DNA of 23,480 bases, taken from CAZXCK01 sp964639225. GTDB taxonomy: Bacteria; Chloroflexota; Anaerolineae; Aggregatilineales; Phototrophicaceae. Positions 14,511 to 20,994 of the stretch are shown in pieces. Made by a program: the position numbers and the translations under genes. The stretch is from positions 1-23,480 of the forward strand of contig CAZXCK010000066.1 in assembly GCA_964639225.1 (NCBI GenBank), given 5' to 3'. How positions within the stretch are numbered: the first letter of the stretch is position 1; the number at the start of each line of letters is the position of its first letter. The notes beneath the pieces are model-generated. The model was not told where the DNA came from. It saw only the letters and a list, made by a program, of their open reading frames with translations, and did no database searches.

Positions 14511-15647
14511 TCACTGACTGAGCGCCTGCCGCAGGTCGTCGAGCAGGTCGTCAATGTGTTCGATGCCCACGCTCAGGCGCACCAGGCCCGGACTCACGGC
14601 GATGTCGCTGCTGGCGGTGCTGGCGTGCGTCATGCTGTAGGGGTGCTCGATGAGGCTCTCGACGCCGCCCAGGCTCTCGGCGAGGGCGAACAGCCGGGTG
14701 CCCATCACCAGACGGCGCGCGGCCTCGGCGTCTTCCAGGATGATGCTGATCATGCCACCCGGATATTTCATCTGCTTCTGGGCCAACACATACTGCGGGT
14801 GACTTTCCAGGCCGGGATACAGCACCTGGCCCACCGCCGGATGATCTTCCAGGAAGCGGGCGATCTGCAGGGCGTTCTGGCTGTGGCGCTCCATGCGGAT
14901 GCTCAGTGTCTTGATGCCGCGCAGCACCAGGAAGCAGTCCATTGGACCCGGCACCGCGCCGACCGCGTTCTGCAGGAACTTGAGACGGGCGTACAGGTCG
15001 GCGTCGTTGAGGGCCAGCACGCCGCCCACGACATCGCTGTGGCCGCCCAGATATTTGGTGCTGCTGTGCATGACGATGTCCGCGCCCAGTGTCAGCGGCT
15101 GCTGAATGGCCGGGCTGGCAAACGTGTTATCGACGGCCACCCACACGCCGTCGGGGGCTGTTTCGGCCAGGGCGGCCACGTCGGCCAGACGCAGCAGCGG
15201 ATTGGTGGGTGTTTCCAGCCACAGCAGGCGTGTCTGCGGCCGGTAGGCGGCCCGCACCGCGTCCAGGTCGGCGAGGTCCACCCAGCTAAACTCGATGCCC
15301 AGCGGTGCATAGACCTGCTCGAACAGGCGATAGGTGCCGCCGTAGACGTCGTTGCCGACCACCACATGGTCGCCGGGATTCAGCAGGCGCAGCACGGTGT
15401 CGATGGCGGCCATGCCGCTGGCGAAAGCCAGTCCATAGCGCCCGCCCTCGATGGCGGCGACTAAGTCCTGCAAAGCGGTGCGGGTGGGGTTGTCGGTGCG
15501 GCTGTATTCGTAGCCGGTGTGCTCTGCCGGGGCCGGCTGCACATAGGTTGAGGTCTGGTAGATGGGCGTCATGATGGCGCCGGTCTTGGACTCCGGTTCC
15601 TGGCCGGCGTGGATCGCCAGCGTGTCCAGGTGATGTTTATCGCTCAC
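14511..15647 (-). CDS. Cystathionine gamma-synthase / gamma-lyase family PLP enzyme
   Basis: Reaction: either makes cystathionine from an activated homoserine and cysteine, or cleaves it to cysteine, 2-oxobutyrate and ammonia; sequence alone does not separate these. Seen: 378 residues; TLAIHAGQEPESKTGAIMTP at the start; YEYSRTDNPTR with Tyr48 and Arg50 contacting cofactor phosphate; FASGMAAI (75-82); Asp173 in VAVDNTFASP; Schiff-base Lys198 in HSSTKYLGGHSD; and the C-terminal ESLIEHPYSMTHAS. The start is GTG at 15647 with AAGAAG five bases upstream. Its closeness to cystathionine beta-synthase favours the lyase direction (homocysteine to cysteine). It is transcribed away from an overlapping divergent promoter region. 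Confidence 0.92.
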   Translation of the reverse strand: MSDKHHLDTLAIHAGQEPESKTGAIMTPIYQTSTYVQPAPAEHTGYEYSRTDNPTRTALQDLVAAIEGGRYGLAFASGMAAIDTVLRLLNPGDHVVVGNDVYGGTYRLFEQVYAPLGIEFSWVDLADLDAVRAAYRPQTRLLWLETPTNPLLRLADVAALAETAPDGVWVAVDNTFASPAIQQPLTLGADIVMHSSTKYLGGHSDVVGGVLALNDADLYARLKFLQNAVGAVPGPMDCFLVLRGIKTLSIRMERHSQNALQIARFLEDHPAVGQVLYPGLESHPQYVLAQKQMKYPGGMISIILEDAEAARRLVMGTRLFALAESLGGVESLIEHPYSMTHASTASSDIAVSPGLVRLSVGIEHIDDLLDDLRQALSQ

Positions 15648-15663
15648 GGTTGCTTCTTTCTAC

Positions 15664-15690
15664 CGCCGCCTGTTACAGTTACCGGCGGCG
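15664..15690 (-). promoter_or_regulatory. Hairpin in the 5' leader of the gamma-synthase/lyase gene
   Basis: CGCCGCC (15664-15670) and GGCGGCG (15684-15690) pair around a 13-base loop containing two copies of GTTAC. With transcription predicted from about 15688, this stem would sit at the very 5' end of the mRNA, just before the AAGAAG ribosome site. It does not resemble a SAM riboswitch. Confidence 0.3.
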
Positions 15691-15694
15691 TGTG

Positions 15695-15723
15695 ACTATA
15701 ATCCAACAGGCCGCATATTCTAA
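15695..15723 (-). promoter_or_regulatory. Promoter of the gamma-synthase/lyase gene
   Basis: On the minus strand TTAGAA (15723-15718) and TATAGT (15700-15695) are spaced by 17 bases. The -10 matches five of six and the -35 three of six. It overlaps the -10 of the divergent lipoprotein gene. Confidence 0.4.
15697..15702 (+). promoter_or_regulatory. -10 box of the lipoprotein gene
   Basis: A perfect TATAAT on the plus strand predicts a start near 15709 and a leader of about 50 bases before the ATG at 15759. The -35 is weak. The hexamer overlaps the opposing TATAGT by four bases. Confidence 0.4.
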
Positions 15724-15758
15724 CAAATCCGATGCCGGTTCATCGAACAGGAATTTCC

Positions 15759-16523
15759 ATGCACCAGGGAATCTGTAAAGCTGATCTTTTCTTTTGGGGC
15801 GGAGCCATCACAAAGCATACGGCATTTCTGCTTGTTATGCTGCTGCTGGCGGCGTGCGGCGGCACCGGCGATTCGCAGACGGCCAGCGATGCGCCCGGCG
15901 TCATCATCCGGCAGCCGGTGGATGGCTCCGCGATTTACGCGCCGGCGCTGTACATCGCTGGCAGCAGCGGTCAGGCGCAGACCTTCCGCGTGCAGATCAG
16001 CGGCGACGGCGGCGAGGTGCTGGCGCAGGCGACGGTCGAAGCAGCGGCGGGCGAATGGTCGCTGGAGCTGGTTCATAATTACACGGGCGAACCAATCGAG
16101 GCGGTGATCCGCGCTGTGCCCGTGACGGACGCCGCAGACGATGAAAGTGAGACGATCTACAGCGCGGTGAGCGTGCTGCTGGCCGACCTCAGCTATCGCC
16201 CGGACGGCACACGCGGGCGCATCACCGTGCCGGCTGACGGCGACGACATGGGCGGCGATGTCATCCCGGTGGCCGGGCTGGCTTCCGGCGTGGCCGACAA
16301 TGCGATTACGCTGACGCTCACCGCTGAAGATGGCCGGGTGCTGGACACACAGACGATCGCTATGCGCAACCCGTATCTGATCGACGAGCTGGGCTGGGAA
16401 GGGACGGTCAGCGCTGGTGACTACACCGGGCCAGCCACACTGACGGCGCTGTTTCCGGCGTCGGAAGGCGGCGACGATGCCAGTGCCCGTGTTCGCATCA
16501 ACATCACCGGGGCGGCAGGCTGA
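15759..16523 (+). CDS. Predicted lipoprotein with two Gmad2-like domains
   Basis: An exported lipid-anchored protein of unknown role. Seen: a signal segment KHTAFLLVMLLLAAC ending in a lipobox (LLAAC followed by GG), so Cys is the predicted lipidation site. Then come two similar beta-rich regions. The first opens VIIRQPVDGSAIYAPALYIAG and the second RGRITVPADGDDMGGDVIPVAG; each continues with a long strand pattern, and the second includes LTAEDGRVLDTQ. Both resemble the Gmad2 immunoglobulin-like domain of spore-germination-related proteins. The ATG at 15759 has AGGAA five bases upstream, though it gives a long n-region. A GGGGCGGAG nearer the signal peptide raises the possibility of a shorter form. 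A divergent gene lies upstream and a kinase downstream. Confidence 0.75.
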   Translation: MHQGICKADLFFWGGAITKHTAFLLVMLLLAACGGTGDSQTASDAPGVIIRQPVDGSAIYAPALYIAGSSGQAQTFRVQISGDGGEVLAQATVEAAAGEWSLELVHNYTGEPIEAVIRAVPVTDAADDESETIYSAVSVLLADLSYRPDGTRGRITVPADGDDMGGDVIPVAGLASGVADNAITLTLTAEDGRVLDTQTIAMRNPYLIDELGWEGTVSAGDYTGPATLTALFPASEGGDDASARVRINITGAAG

Positions 16524-16526
16524 CGG

Positions 16527-16554
16527 TTGCCTGCTGGCCGAATCGGATTAAGAT
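16527..16554 (+). promoter_or_regulatory. Possible promoter for the deoxynucleoside kinase gene
   Basis: TTGCCT (16527-16532) and TAAGAT (16549-16554) are spaced by 16 bases, each four of six to consensus. They lie between the lipoprotein stop (16523) and the kinase start, with a start point near 16561. Confidence 0.35.
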
Positions 16555-16606
16555 TAGCAGGGGACGCCGCCACGCTCTGGTCACGCACAACAGATATAGG
16601 AAAGAC

Positions 16607-17254
16607 ATGGTCAATCAGGCACAGGATTATTTTGTAGCCGTCGCCGGTAATATCGGCGCGGGCAAAAGTACCCTCACACGCATGTTAGCCGATCATTTCG
16701 GCTGGCAGCCGTTCTTCGAGGCCAACGCGGATAACCCCTATCTGGCCGATTTTTACCAGGATATGCAGCGCTGGAGCTTCCACTCGCAGGTGTTCTTCCT
16801 GGGCAAGCGGCTGGAACACCACCGCCAGCTCTGTGACTACCCCGGCAGTGTGGTGCAGGATCGCACTGTCTACGAGGACGCCGAAATCTTTGCCGCCAAC
16901 CTGTATGACCAGGGGCGTATGGCGTCGCGCGATTACGACGCCTACCGCCGGTTGTACGAGGCTATCGCCAGCTTTCTGCCGCCGCCGGACCTTGTCATCT
17001 ACCTGCAGGCCGACGTCGAGACGCTGCTGGCTCATATTCAGCAGCGTGGACGCGAGTTTGAGCAGCAGATCGAGCCGGAATACGTCGCCCGGCTGAATGT
17101 TCTTTACGATGGCTGGATTGACCGGTGGAGTCTGTCGCCGGTTATCCGTGTGCCAATGGATCGCGTCAATTTTCAGCACAACGGCGATGACTTCGCCGCC
17201 GTCGTCGATCAGGTGCGGGTGGCGCTGCCGCGCAAAAGCGGCATGCGACCTTAG
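16607..17254 (+). CDS. Deoxynucleoside kinase (dAK/dGK-type)
   Basis: Reaction: ATP-dependent 5'-phosphorylation of deoxynucleosides, salvaging them into dNMPs. Seen: 215 residues with P-loop GNIGAGKS (14-21), FFEANADNPYLADFY (36-50) carrying the substrate-binding Glu region, the DRS-like motif QDRTVYEDAEIFA (84-96), VIYLQADVETLLAHIQQRGREFE (130-152) containing the Arg-rich LID, and a final helix/strand region. This is the Bacillus Dgk/Dck-like bacterial group; the exact base preference is not readable. The ATG at 16607 follows GGAAAG, a reasonable ribosome site. It stands alone between a lipoprotein gene and a GntR regulator. Confidence 0.92.
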   Translation: MVNQAQDYFVAVAGNIGAGKSTLTRMLADHFGWQPFFEANADNPYLADFYQDMQRWSFHSQVFFLGKRLEHHRQLCDYPGSVVQDRTVYEDAEIFAANLYDQGRMASRDYDAYRRLYEAIASFLPPPDLVIYLQADVETLLAHIQQRGREFEQQIEPEYVARLNVLYDGWIDRWSLSPVIRVPMDRVNFQHNGDDFAAVVDQVRVALPRKSGMRP

Positions 17255-17282
17255 AAACATCGTAAAAACAGATTGAAACTTG

Positions 17283-17311
17283 TAGACAAACAGCAACGGG
17301 TGTGTTATGAT
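17283..17311 (+). promoter_or_regulatory. Promoter of the GntR-family gene
   Basis: TAGACA (17283-17288) and TATGAT (17306-17311) are separated by exactly 17 bases, each five of six to consensus. The start is predicted near 17318, at the first base of the palindrome below. No recognisable Shine-Dalgarno is seen between there and the ATG at 17346. Confidence 0.6.
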
Positions 17312-17317
17312 TCGATC

Positions 17318-17332
17318 CATATGATTGATATG
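17318..17332. promoter_or_regulatory. Candidate GntR autoregulatory operator
   Basis: A perfect palindrome CATAT-GATTG-ATATG lies at the predicted transcription start and 13 bases before the start codon of the GntR gene. Regulators of this family often bind short palindromes in their own promoters. Binding is inferred from position only. Confidence 0.4.
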
Positions 17333-17345
17333 ATGAATACGATCA

Positions 17346-18086
17346 ATGAATCTGATTAACCTGCGTTACGATCTGCTCAACTACCTTGTCGCCAACGACT
17401 TCCAGCCCGGTGACCGCCTGCCGACTATCAGCGAGCTGCAAGCCGTCGAACATCTCGGCGTCAGCACCAGCAAGGTCCGCGAGCAACTGGAAGTTGCGCG
17501 CGCGCTGGGTCTGGTCGAAGTGCGCTCCAAGATCGGCATGCACCTCAAGGATTATTCCTTCGCCCCGGCCATCACCCTCAGCCTGATGTATGCTCTGTCC
17601 CGCGATCCCGGTTTGTTTGAACTGTTCAGCCAGCTCCGTATCCACATCGAAACCGCCTTCTGGAACGAAGCCTGTGAGCTGCTCCAGGATGAGGATACCG
17701 CCGTTATGCGGGCCTGCGTGGACGAAGCGCGGGAGAAACTCATCCATGAATGGGTGCGTATCCCGCACCGCGAACACCGCACCTTTCATCTGACCGTGTT
17801 CAAACGGCTGGAAAATCCGTTTGTGCTGGGTCTGCTTGAAGCCTACTGGGATGCCTACGACGCGGTACAGCTCAACACCTTCACTGATTACGACTATCTG
17901 CGATCGGTGTGGGATTATCACGAGCAGATTCTGGATCACATCTGCGCCGGAGATTTCGATGCCGCCCGCGAGGCATTCATCGAACATACCCGGCTCATCA
18001 GCTTCCAGCCGCGCATGCGGGATATAAAGGCCGACCATGACCACCGGCATATGCAGGAAAAACATAAAGAGAAAGCAGGTGATTAA
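17346..18086 (+). CDS. GntR-family transcriptional regulator with FCD domain
   Basis: Role: a DNA-binding regulator whose C-terminal FCD domain usually senses an organic or amino acid, often through a metal. Seen: 246 residues; a winged helix at about 1-65 (FQPGDRLPTISELQAVEHLGVSTSKVREQLEVARALGLVEVRSKIG); an all-helical FCD domain at about 75-225 with His in EHRTFHLTVFKRLENP, DYHEQILDHICAGDFDAA and FIEHTRLI, the expected metal/ligand positions; then a charged His/Lys-rich tail. The ATG at 17346 is chosen because the winged helix begins at once. It lies 140 bases upstream of korA in the same direction, so it is a natural candidate to regulate korAB and itself. The effector is unknown. Confidence 0.9.
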   Translation: MNLINLRYDLLNYLVANDFQPGDRLPTISELQAVEHLGVSTSKVREQLEVARALGLVEVRSKIGMHLKDYSFAPAITLSLMYALSRDPGLFELFSQLRIHIETAFWNEACELLQDEDTAVMRACVDEAREKLIHEWVRIPHREHRTFHLTVFKRLENPFVLGLLEAYWDAYDAVQLNTFTDYDYLRSVWDYHEQILDHICAGDFDAAREAFIEHTRLISFQPRMRDIKADHDHRHMQEKHKEKAGD

Positions 18087-18154
18087 TTCGAGAGGATTTA
18101 TTTGCGCAGCACAACCCGGCTACACTGTTTAACATCCGGCCAAGTTTGCCAGCC

Positions 18155-18196
18155 AATGCAAGCAGGTAACGAGAAAATGCAAGCAGGTAACGAAAA
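18155..18196 (+). repeat. Two tandem 21-bp direct repeats before korA
   Basis: AATGCAAGCAGGTAACGARAA occurs at 18155-18175 and 18176-18196, identical except for G/A at one position. The second copy runs into the AAAAGGAG ribosome-type sequence (18193-18200). The unit is seven codons long and keeps an open frame (MQAGNEK twice). It is too short for CRISPR and has no spacer. It may be a recent local duplication or a regulator site. Confidence 0.85.
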
Positions 18197-18239
18197 GGAG
18201 AAAGCGCAGCTCACTGTGCAAAAGCCATGTGTGCTTTAG
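18156..18239 (+). CDS. Possible 27-codon leader ORF overlapping the korA start
   Basis: ATG at 18156 opens a frame encoding MQAGNEK twice, then EKAQLTVQKPCVL, with TAG at 18237-18239. That is 13 bases into korA, whose start is 18227, in a different frame. Such overlap could couple translation. No ribosome site is seen before 18156; a strong AAGGAG at 18195-18200 lies inside the frame and 26 bases before the korA ATG. Low confidence as a real peptide. Confidence 0.2.
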   Translation: MQAGNEKMQAGNEKEKAQLTVQKPCVL

Positions 18240-20080
18240 ACGTTAAAACCGACCCCACCACCAGCCAGAAGCCCTCTGGCGCTATGATCGTCAACGATTT
18301 CGCCATGACCGTCGCCACCAAGAATGGCTCCGGCAGCCAGACCTCGAACAATCTGCTGGTCAACGCGCTGTTCCGTATGGGTATCCCGGTTAACGGCAAG
18401 AATCTGTTCCCATCCAACATCAAGGGTCTGCCGACCTGGTATACGATCCGTGTGAGCAAGGACGGCTACATCGCCCGCCGGGCCACCACCGAGATCGCCA
18501 TCGCCATGAACCTGGACACCGCCGCCGAAGATATTCACAATCTGCCGGCAGGTGGCGTGTGTATTCTGCCATCCGAGTGGAAATGGTCGCACAGCCGTGA
18601 CGACATCACCTATTATGAAATTCCCGTGCGCGACCTGATGAAGCAGGCGGAAATCCCCAGCGACTTCCGCGACCGCGTTGCCAACATGGTCTATGTGGGC
18701 GTGGTCTCCACGCTGTTTGATATTCCGCTGGATGTGCTGTGGCAGTCGCTGCTGGATAACTTCAAGGGCAAAGAGAAACCGGCCCGCATGAACTTCAATG
18801 TCGTTGAGCTGGCCGCCGAATGGGCGAAAGAGAACCTGCAGAAGGTGGACCGCTTCCAGTTCGCGCCTATGGATATGAACCAGGGCAAGATTATGATTAC
18901 GGGCAACGAGGCTGCCGCCCTGGGCGCGCTCTACGGTGGCGCGACCGTAGCCGCCTGGTATCCGATTACGCCCTCGACCAGCCTGATTGACTCCATGATG
19001 GACTTTCGCCACATTCGCCGCGACCCGGAAACCGGCAAGGAAACCGTTGCCATTGTCCAGGCCGAGGACGAGATCGCGGCTATCGGCATGGTGATCGGCG
19101 CGGGCTGGGCGGGCGCGCGCGCCATGACTGCCACCAGCGGCCCTGGCATCAGCCTGATGTCGGAGTTTGCCGGGCTGGCTTACTTCGCCGAGATACCGTG
19201 TGTCATCTGGGATGTGACGCGCATGGGACCGAGCACGGGCCTGCCGACGCGCACCAGCCAGGGCGACCTGCTGTTCGCTTACTTCCTGGGGCATGGCGAC
19301 AGCCGCCATATCATTCTGCTGCCGGCAACGCCTGAGGAGTCCTTTGAGTTCGGCTGGAGCAGCTTTGACCTGGCCGAAGAACTCCAGACGCCGGTGCTGG
19401 TTCTCACCGACCTGGACCTGGGCATGAATAACTGGATGTCTGACGAGTTCAAAGCGCCGGAACAGCCGTTGAAGCGCGGCAAGGTGCTGGACGCCGACAA
19501 GTTGCAGGCGTTCATTGACGAACACGGCAAATGGGGCCGTTACTGGGATGTGGACGGCGACGGTGTGCCTTATCGCACGCTGCCGGGGACCGATCACCAG
19601 ATGGCTGGCTATTTCACACGTGGCACCGGTCACGACGAGATGGGCGTCTACAGCGAGCGCGCCGATGACTGGGTGCAGAACATCCAGCGCCTGCACCAGA
19701 AATTCGAGAAGGCGCGCGGCCTGGTTCCCAAGCCTGTGGTTGACTTCGATCCCAGCAAGAAGATCGGCCTGATTACCTTCGGCACGAACGAACCGGCGGT
19801 CCAGGAAGTGCGTGACTGGCTGGAACGTGACGGCATCCAGACCAACTACCTGCGCGTCCGCGCCCTGCCGATCAACGGCGAGGTGATTGAGTTCATCGAG
19901 AATCACGAGCAGGTCTATGTCATCGAGAACAACTTCGACGGCCAGATGTTCCAGCTTCTGAGCATGGAATGCTGCCTGGACATCCGCCACATGCGCAAGC
20001 TGGCCCTGGGCGACAGCCTGCCGATGACTCCGCGCTGGATTTATGACAATCTGACGAGCATGATTGAGAAGGAGCGTTAG
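18227..20080 (+). CDS. korA: 2-oxoacid:ferredoxin oxidoreductase, fused gamma-alpha subunit (KorA type)
   Basis: Reaction: with KorB, oxidatively decarboxylates a 2-oxoacid (probably 2-oxoglutarate) to an acyl-CoA, passing electrons to ferredoxin. Seen: 617 residues. The N-terminal gamma domain (about 20-200) contains NGSGSQTSNNLLVNALFRMGI (33-53) where the family has a Gly-rich loop. The alpha pyrimidine domain from about 220 has GNEAAALGALYGGATVAAWYPITPSTSLID (226-255), then TSGPGISLMSEFAGLAYFAEIPCV and GPSTGLPTRTSQGDLLFA. The C-terminal domain has GLITFGTNEPAVQEV and VYVIENNFDGQM. The ATG at 18227 has AAGGAG unusually far upstream (26 bases); Met20 is an alternative. The stop is five bases before korB, clearly one operon. 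The exact 2-oxoacid substrate is uncertain. Confidence 0.92.
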   Translation: MCALDVKTDPTTSQKPSGAMIVNDFAMTVATKNGSGSQTSNNLLVNALFRMGIPVNGKNLFPSNIKGLPTWYTIRVSKDGYIARRATTEIAIAMNLDTAAEDIHNLPAGGVCILPSEWKWSHSRDDITYYEIPVRDLMKQAEIPSDFRDRVANMVYVGVVSTLFDIPLDVLWQSLLDNFKGKEKPARMNFNVVELAAEWAKENLQKVDRFQFAPMDMNQGKIMITGNEAAALGALYGGATVAAWYPITPSTSLIDSMMDFRHIRRDPETGKETVAIVQAEDEIAAIGMVIGAGWAGARAMTATSGPGISLMSEFAGLAYFAEIPCVIWDVTRMGPSTGLPTRTSQGDLLFAYFLGHGDSRHIILLPATPEESFEFGWSSFDLAEELQTPVLVLTDLDLGMNNWMSDEFKAPEQPLKRGKVLDADKLQAFIDEHGKWGRYWDVDGDGVPYRTLPGTDHQMAGYFTRGTGHDEMGVYSERADDWVQNIQRLHQKFEKARGLVPKPVVDFDPSKKIGLITFGTNEPAVQEVRDWLERDGIQTNYLRVRALPINGEVIEFIENHEQVYVIENNFDGQMFQLLSMECCLDIRHMRKLALGDSLPMTPRWIYDNLTSMIEKER

Positions 20081-20085
20081 TCCGC

Positions 20086-20894
20086 ATGCCTCCCAAGACA
20101 AATGCAATCGGCCTGAGCCGTACCGATTACAAGGGCCGCCCCAGTACCCTGTGTCCCGGCTGCGGCCACGACTCGATTTCCAACCAGATCATCAGCATGG
20201 CCTATGAGCTGGGTCTGGAGCAGCACAACGTCATCAAGCTGAGCGGCATCGGCTGTTCCAGTAAGACACCGGCCTACTTCCTGGGGCGCTCGCACGGCTT
20301 CAACGCCATTCACGGGCGCATGCCCTCGGTGACGACCGGCGCTAACCTGGCCAACCAGAACCTGATCCCGATCGCCGTCAGCGGTGACGGCGACACTGGC
20401 AGCATCGGCCTGGGCCAGTTCAAGCACCTGATTCGCCGCAACGTGCCGATGGTCTACATCATCGAGAACAACGGCGTCTACGGCCTGACAAAGGGCCAGT
20501 TCTCGGCCACTGCCGACGAAGGCCAGTACCTGAAGTACTACGGCAAGAACGAACTGCCGCCCATCGATCTGGCGCTGGAAGCTGTTGTCGGCGGTTGTAC
20601 GTTTGTGGCGCGCAGCTTCTCCGGCGACTCCAAGCAGGTGCAGACGCTGATGAAAGCCGCCATCAGCCATCGTGGAACCGCCGTGCTGGACATCATCAGC
20701 CCGTGCGTGACCTTCAACAACGCCGACGCCTCGACCAAGAGCTACGGCTACGGCAAGGAACACCAGATTTCGCTGCACGACATCCAGTATATGGCGCCGG
20801 ATTACGTCCAGGGGCAGGATGAGATCGTCATCGACGATTACCCCGAGGGCGAGGTCATCACCGTGCCCATGCACAACGGCGCGACCGTGCGCCT
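20086..20894 (+). CDS. korB: 2-oxoacid:ferredoxin oxidoreductase beta subunit (KorB), 3' end lost in assembly gap
   Basis: The thiamine-diphosphate-binding subunit that partners KorA. Seen: 269 codons with LCPGCGHDS (Cys23 and Cys26), GIGCSS (Cys57), the ThDP motif SGDGDTGSIG (99-108) ending in YIIENNGVYGLTKGQFS (124-140) and a later VLDIISPCVTFNN. The visible cysteines could help ligate a [4Fe-4S] cluster. The family is about 340 residues, so some 70 residues and the stop codon fall in the N run. The frame happens to stay open across the 100 N into the next gene, but that is an artefact of gap length. Five bases separate it from korA, and AAGGAG in the korA tail can serve as its ribosome site. 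Confidence 0.93.
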
Positions 20895-20994
20895 NNNNNN
20901 NNNNNNNNNNNNNNNNNNNNNNNNNNNNNNNNNNNNNNNNNNNNNNNNNNNNNNNNNNNNNNNNNNNNNNNNNNNNNNNNNNNNNNNNNNNNNN
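20895..20994. other. Assembly gap of 100 N
   Basis: Exactly 100 ambiguous bases, the conventional filler for a scaffold join of unknown length. It hides the end of korB, any korB-aminotransferase spacer and possibly the aminotransferase N-terminus. Real missing sequence could be longer and could contain another gene. Confidence 0.98.

Noticed and set aside
15648..15723. SAM or other riboswitch before the gamma-synthase/lyase gene
   Set aside because: The leader is only about 40 bases with one simple stem; no multi-helix junction or known conserved core.
18155..18196. CRISPR array or attachment site
   Set aside because: Only two directly adjacent 21-base units with no spacer, no cas genes and no integrase; a plain tandem duplication.
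18236..20107. A 623-codon frame antisense to korA
   Set aside because: Same antisense effect: low-complexity His/Arg/Gln-rich translation with no motifs, opposite a clear KorA.
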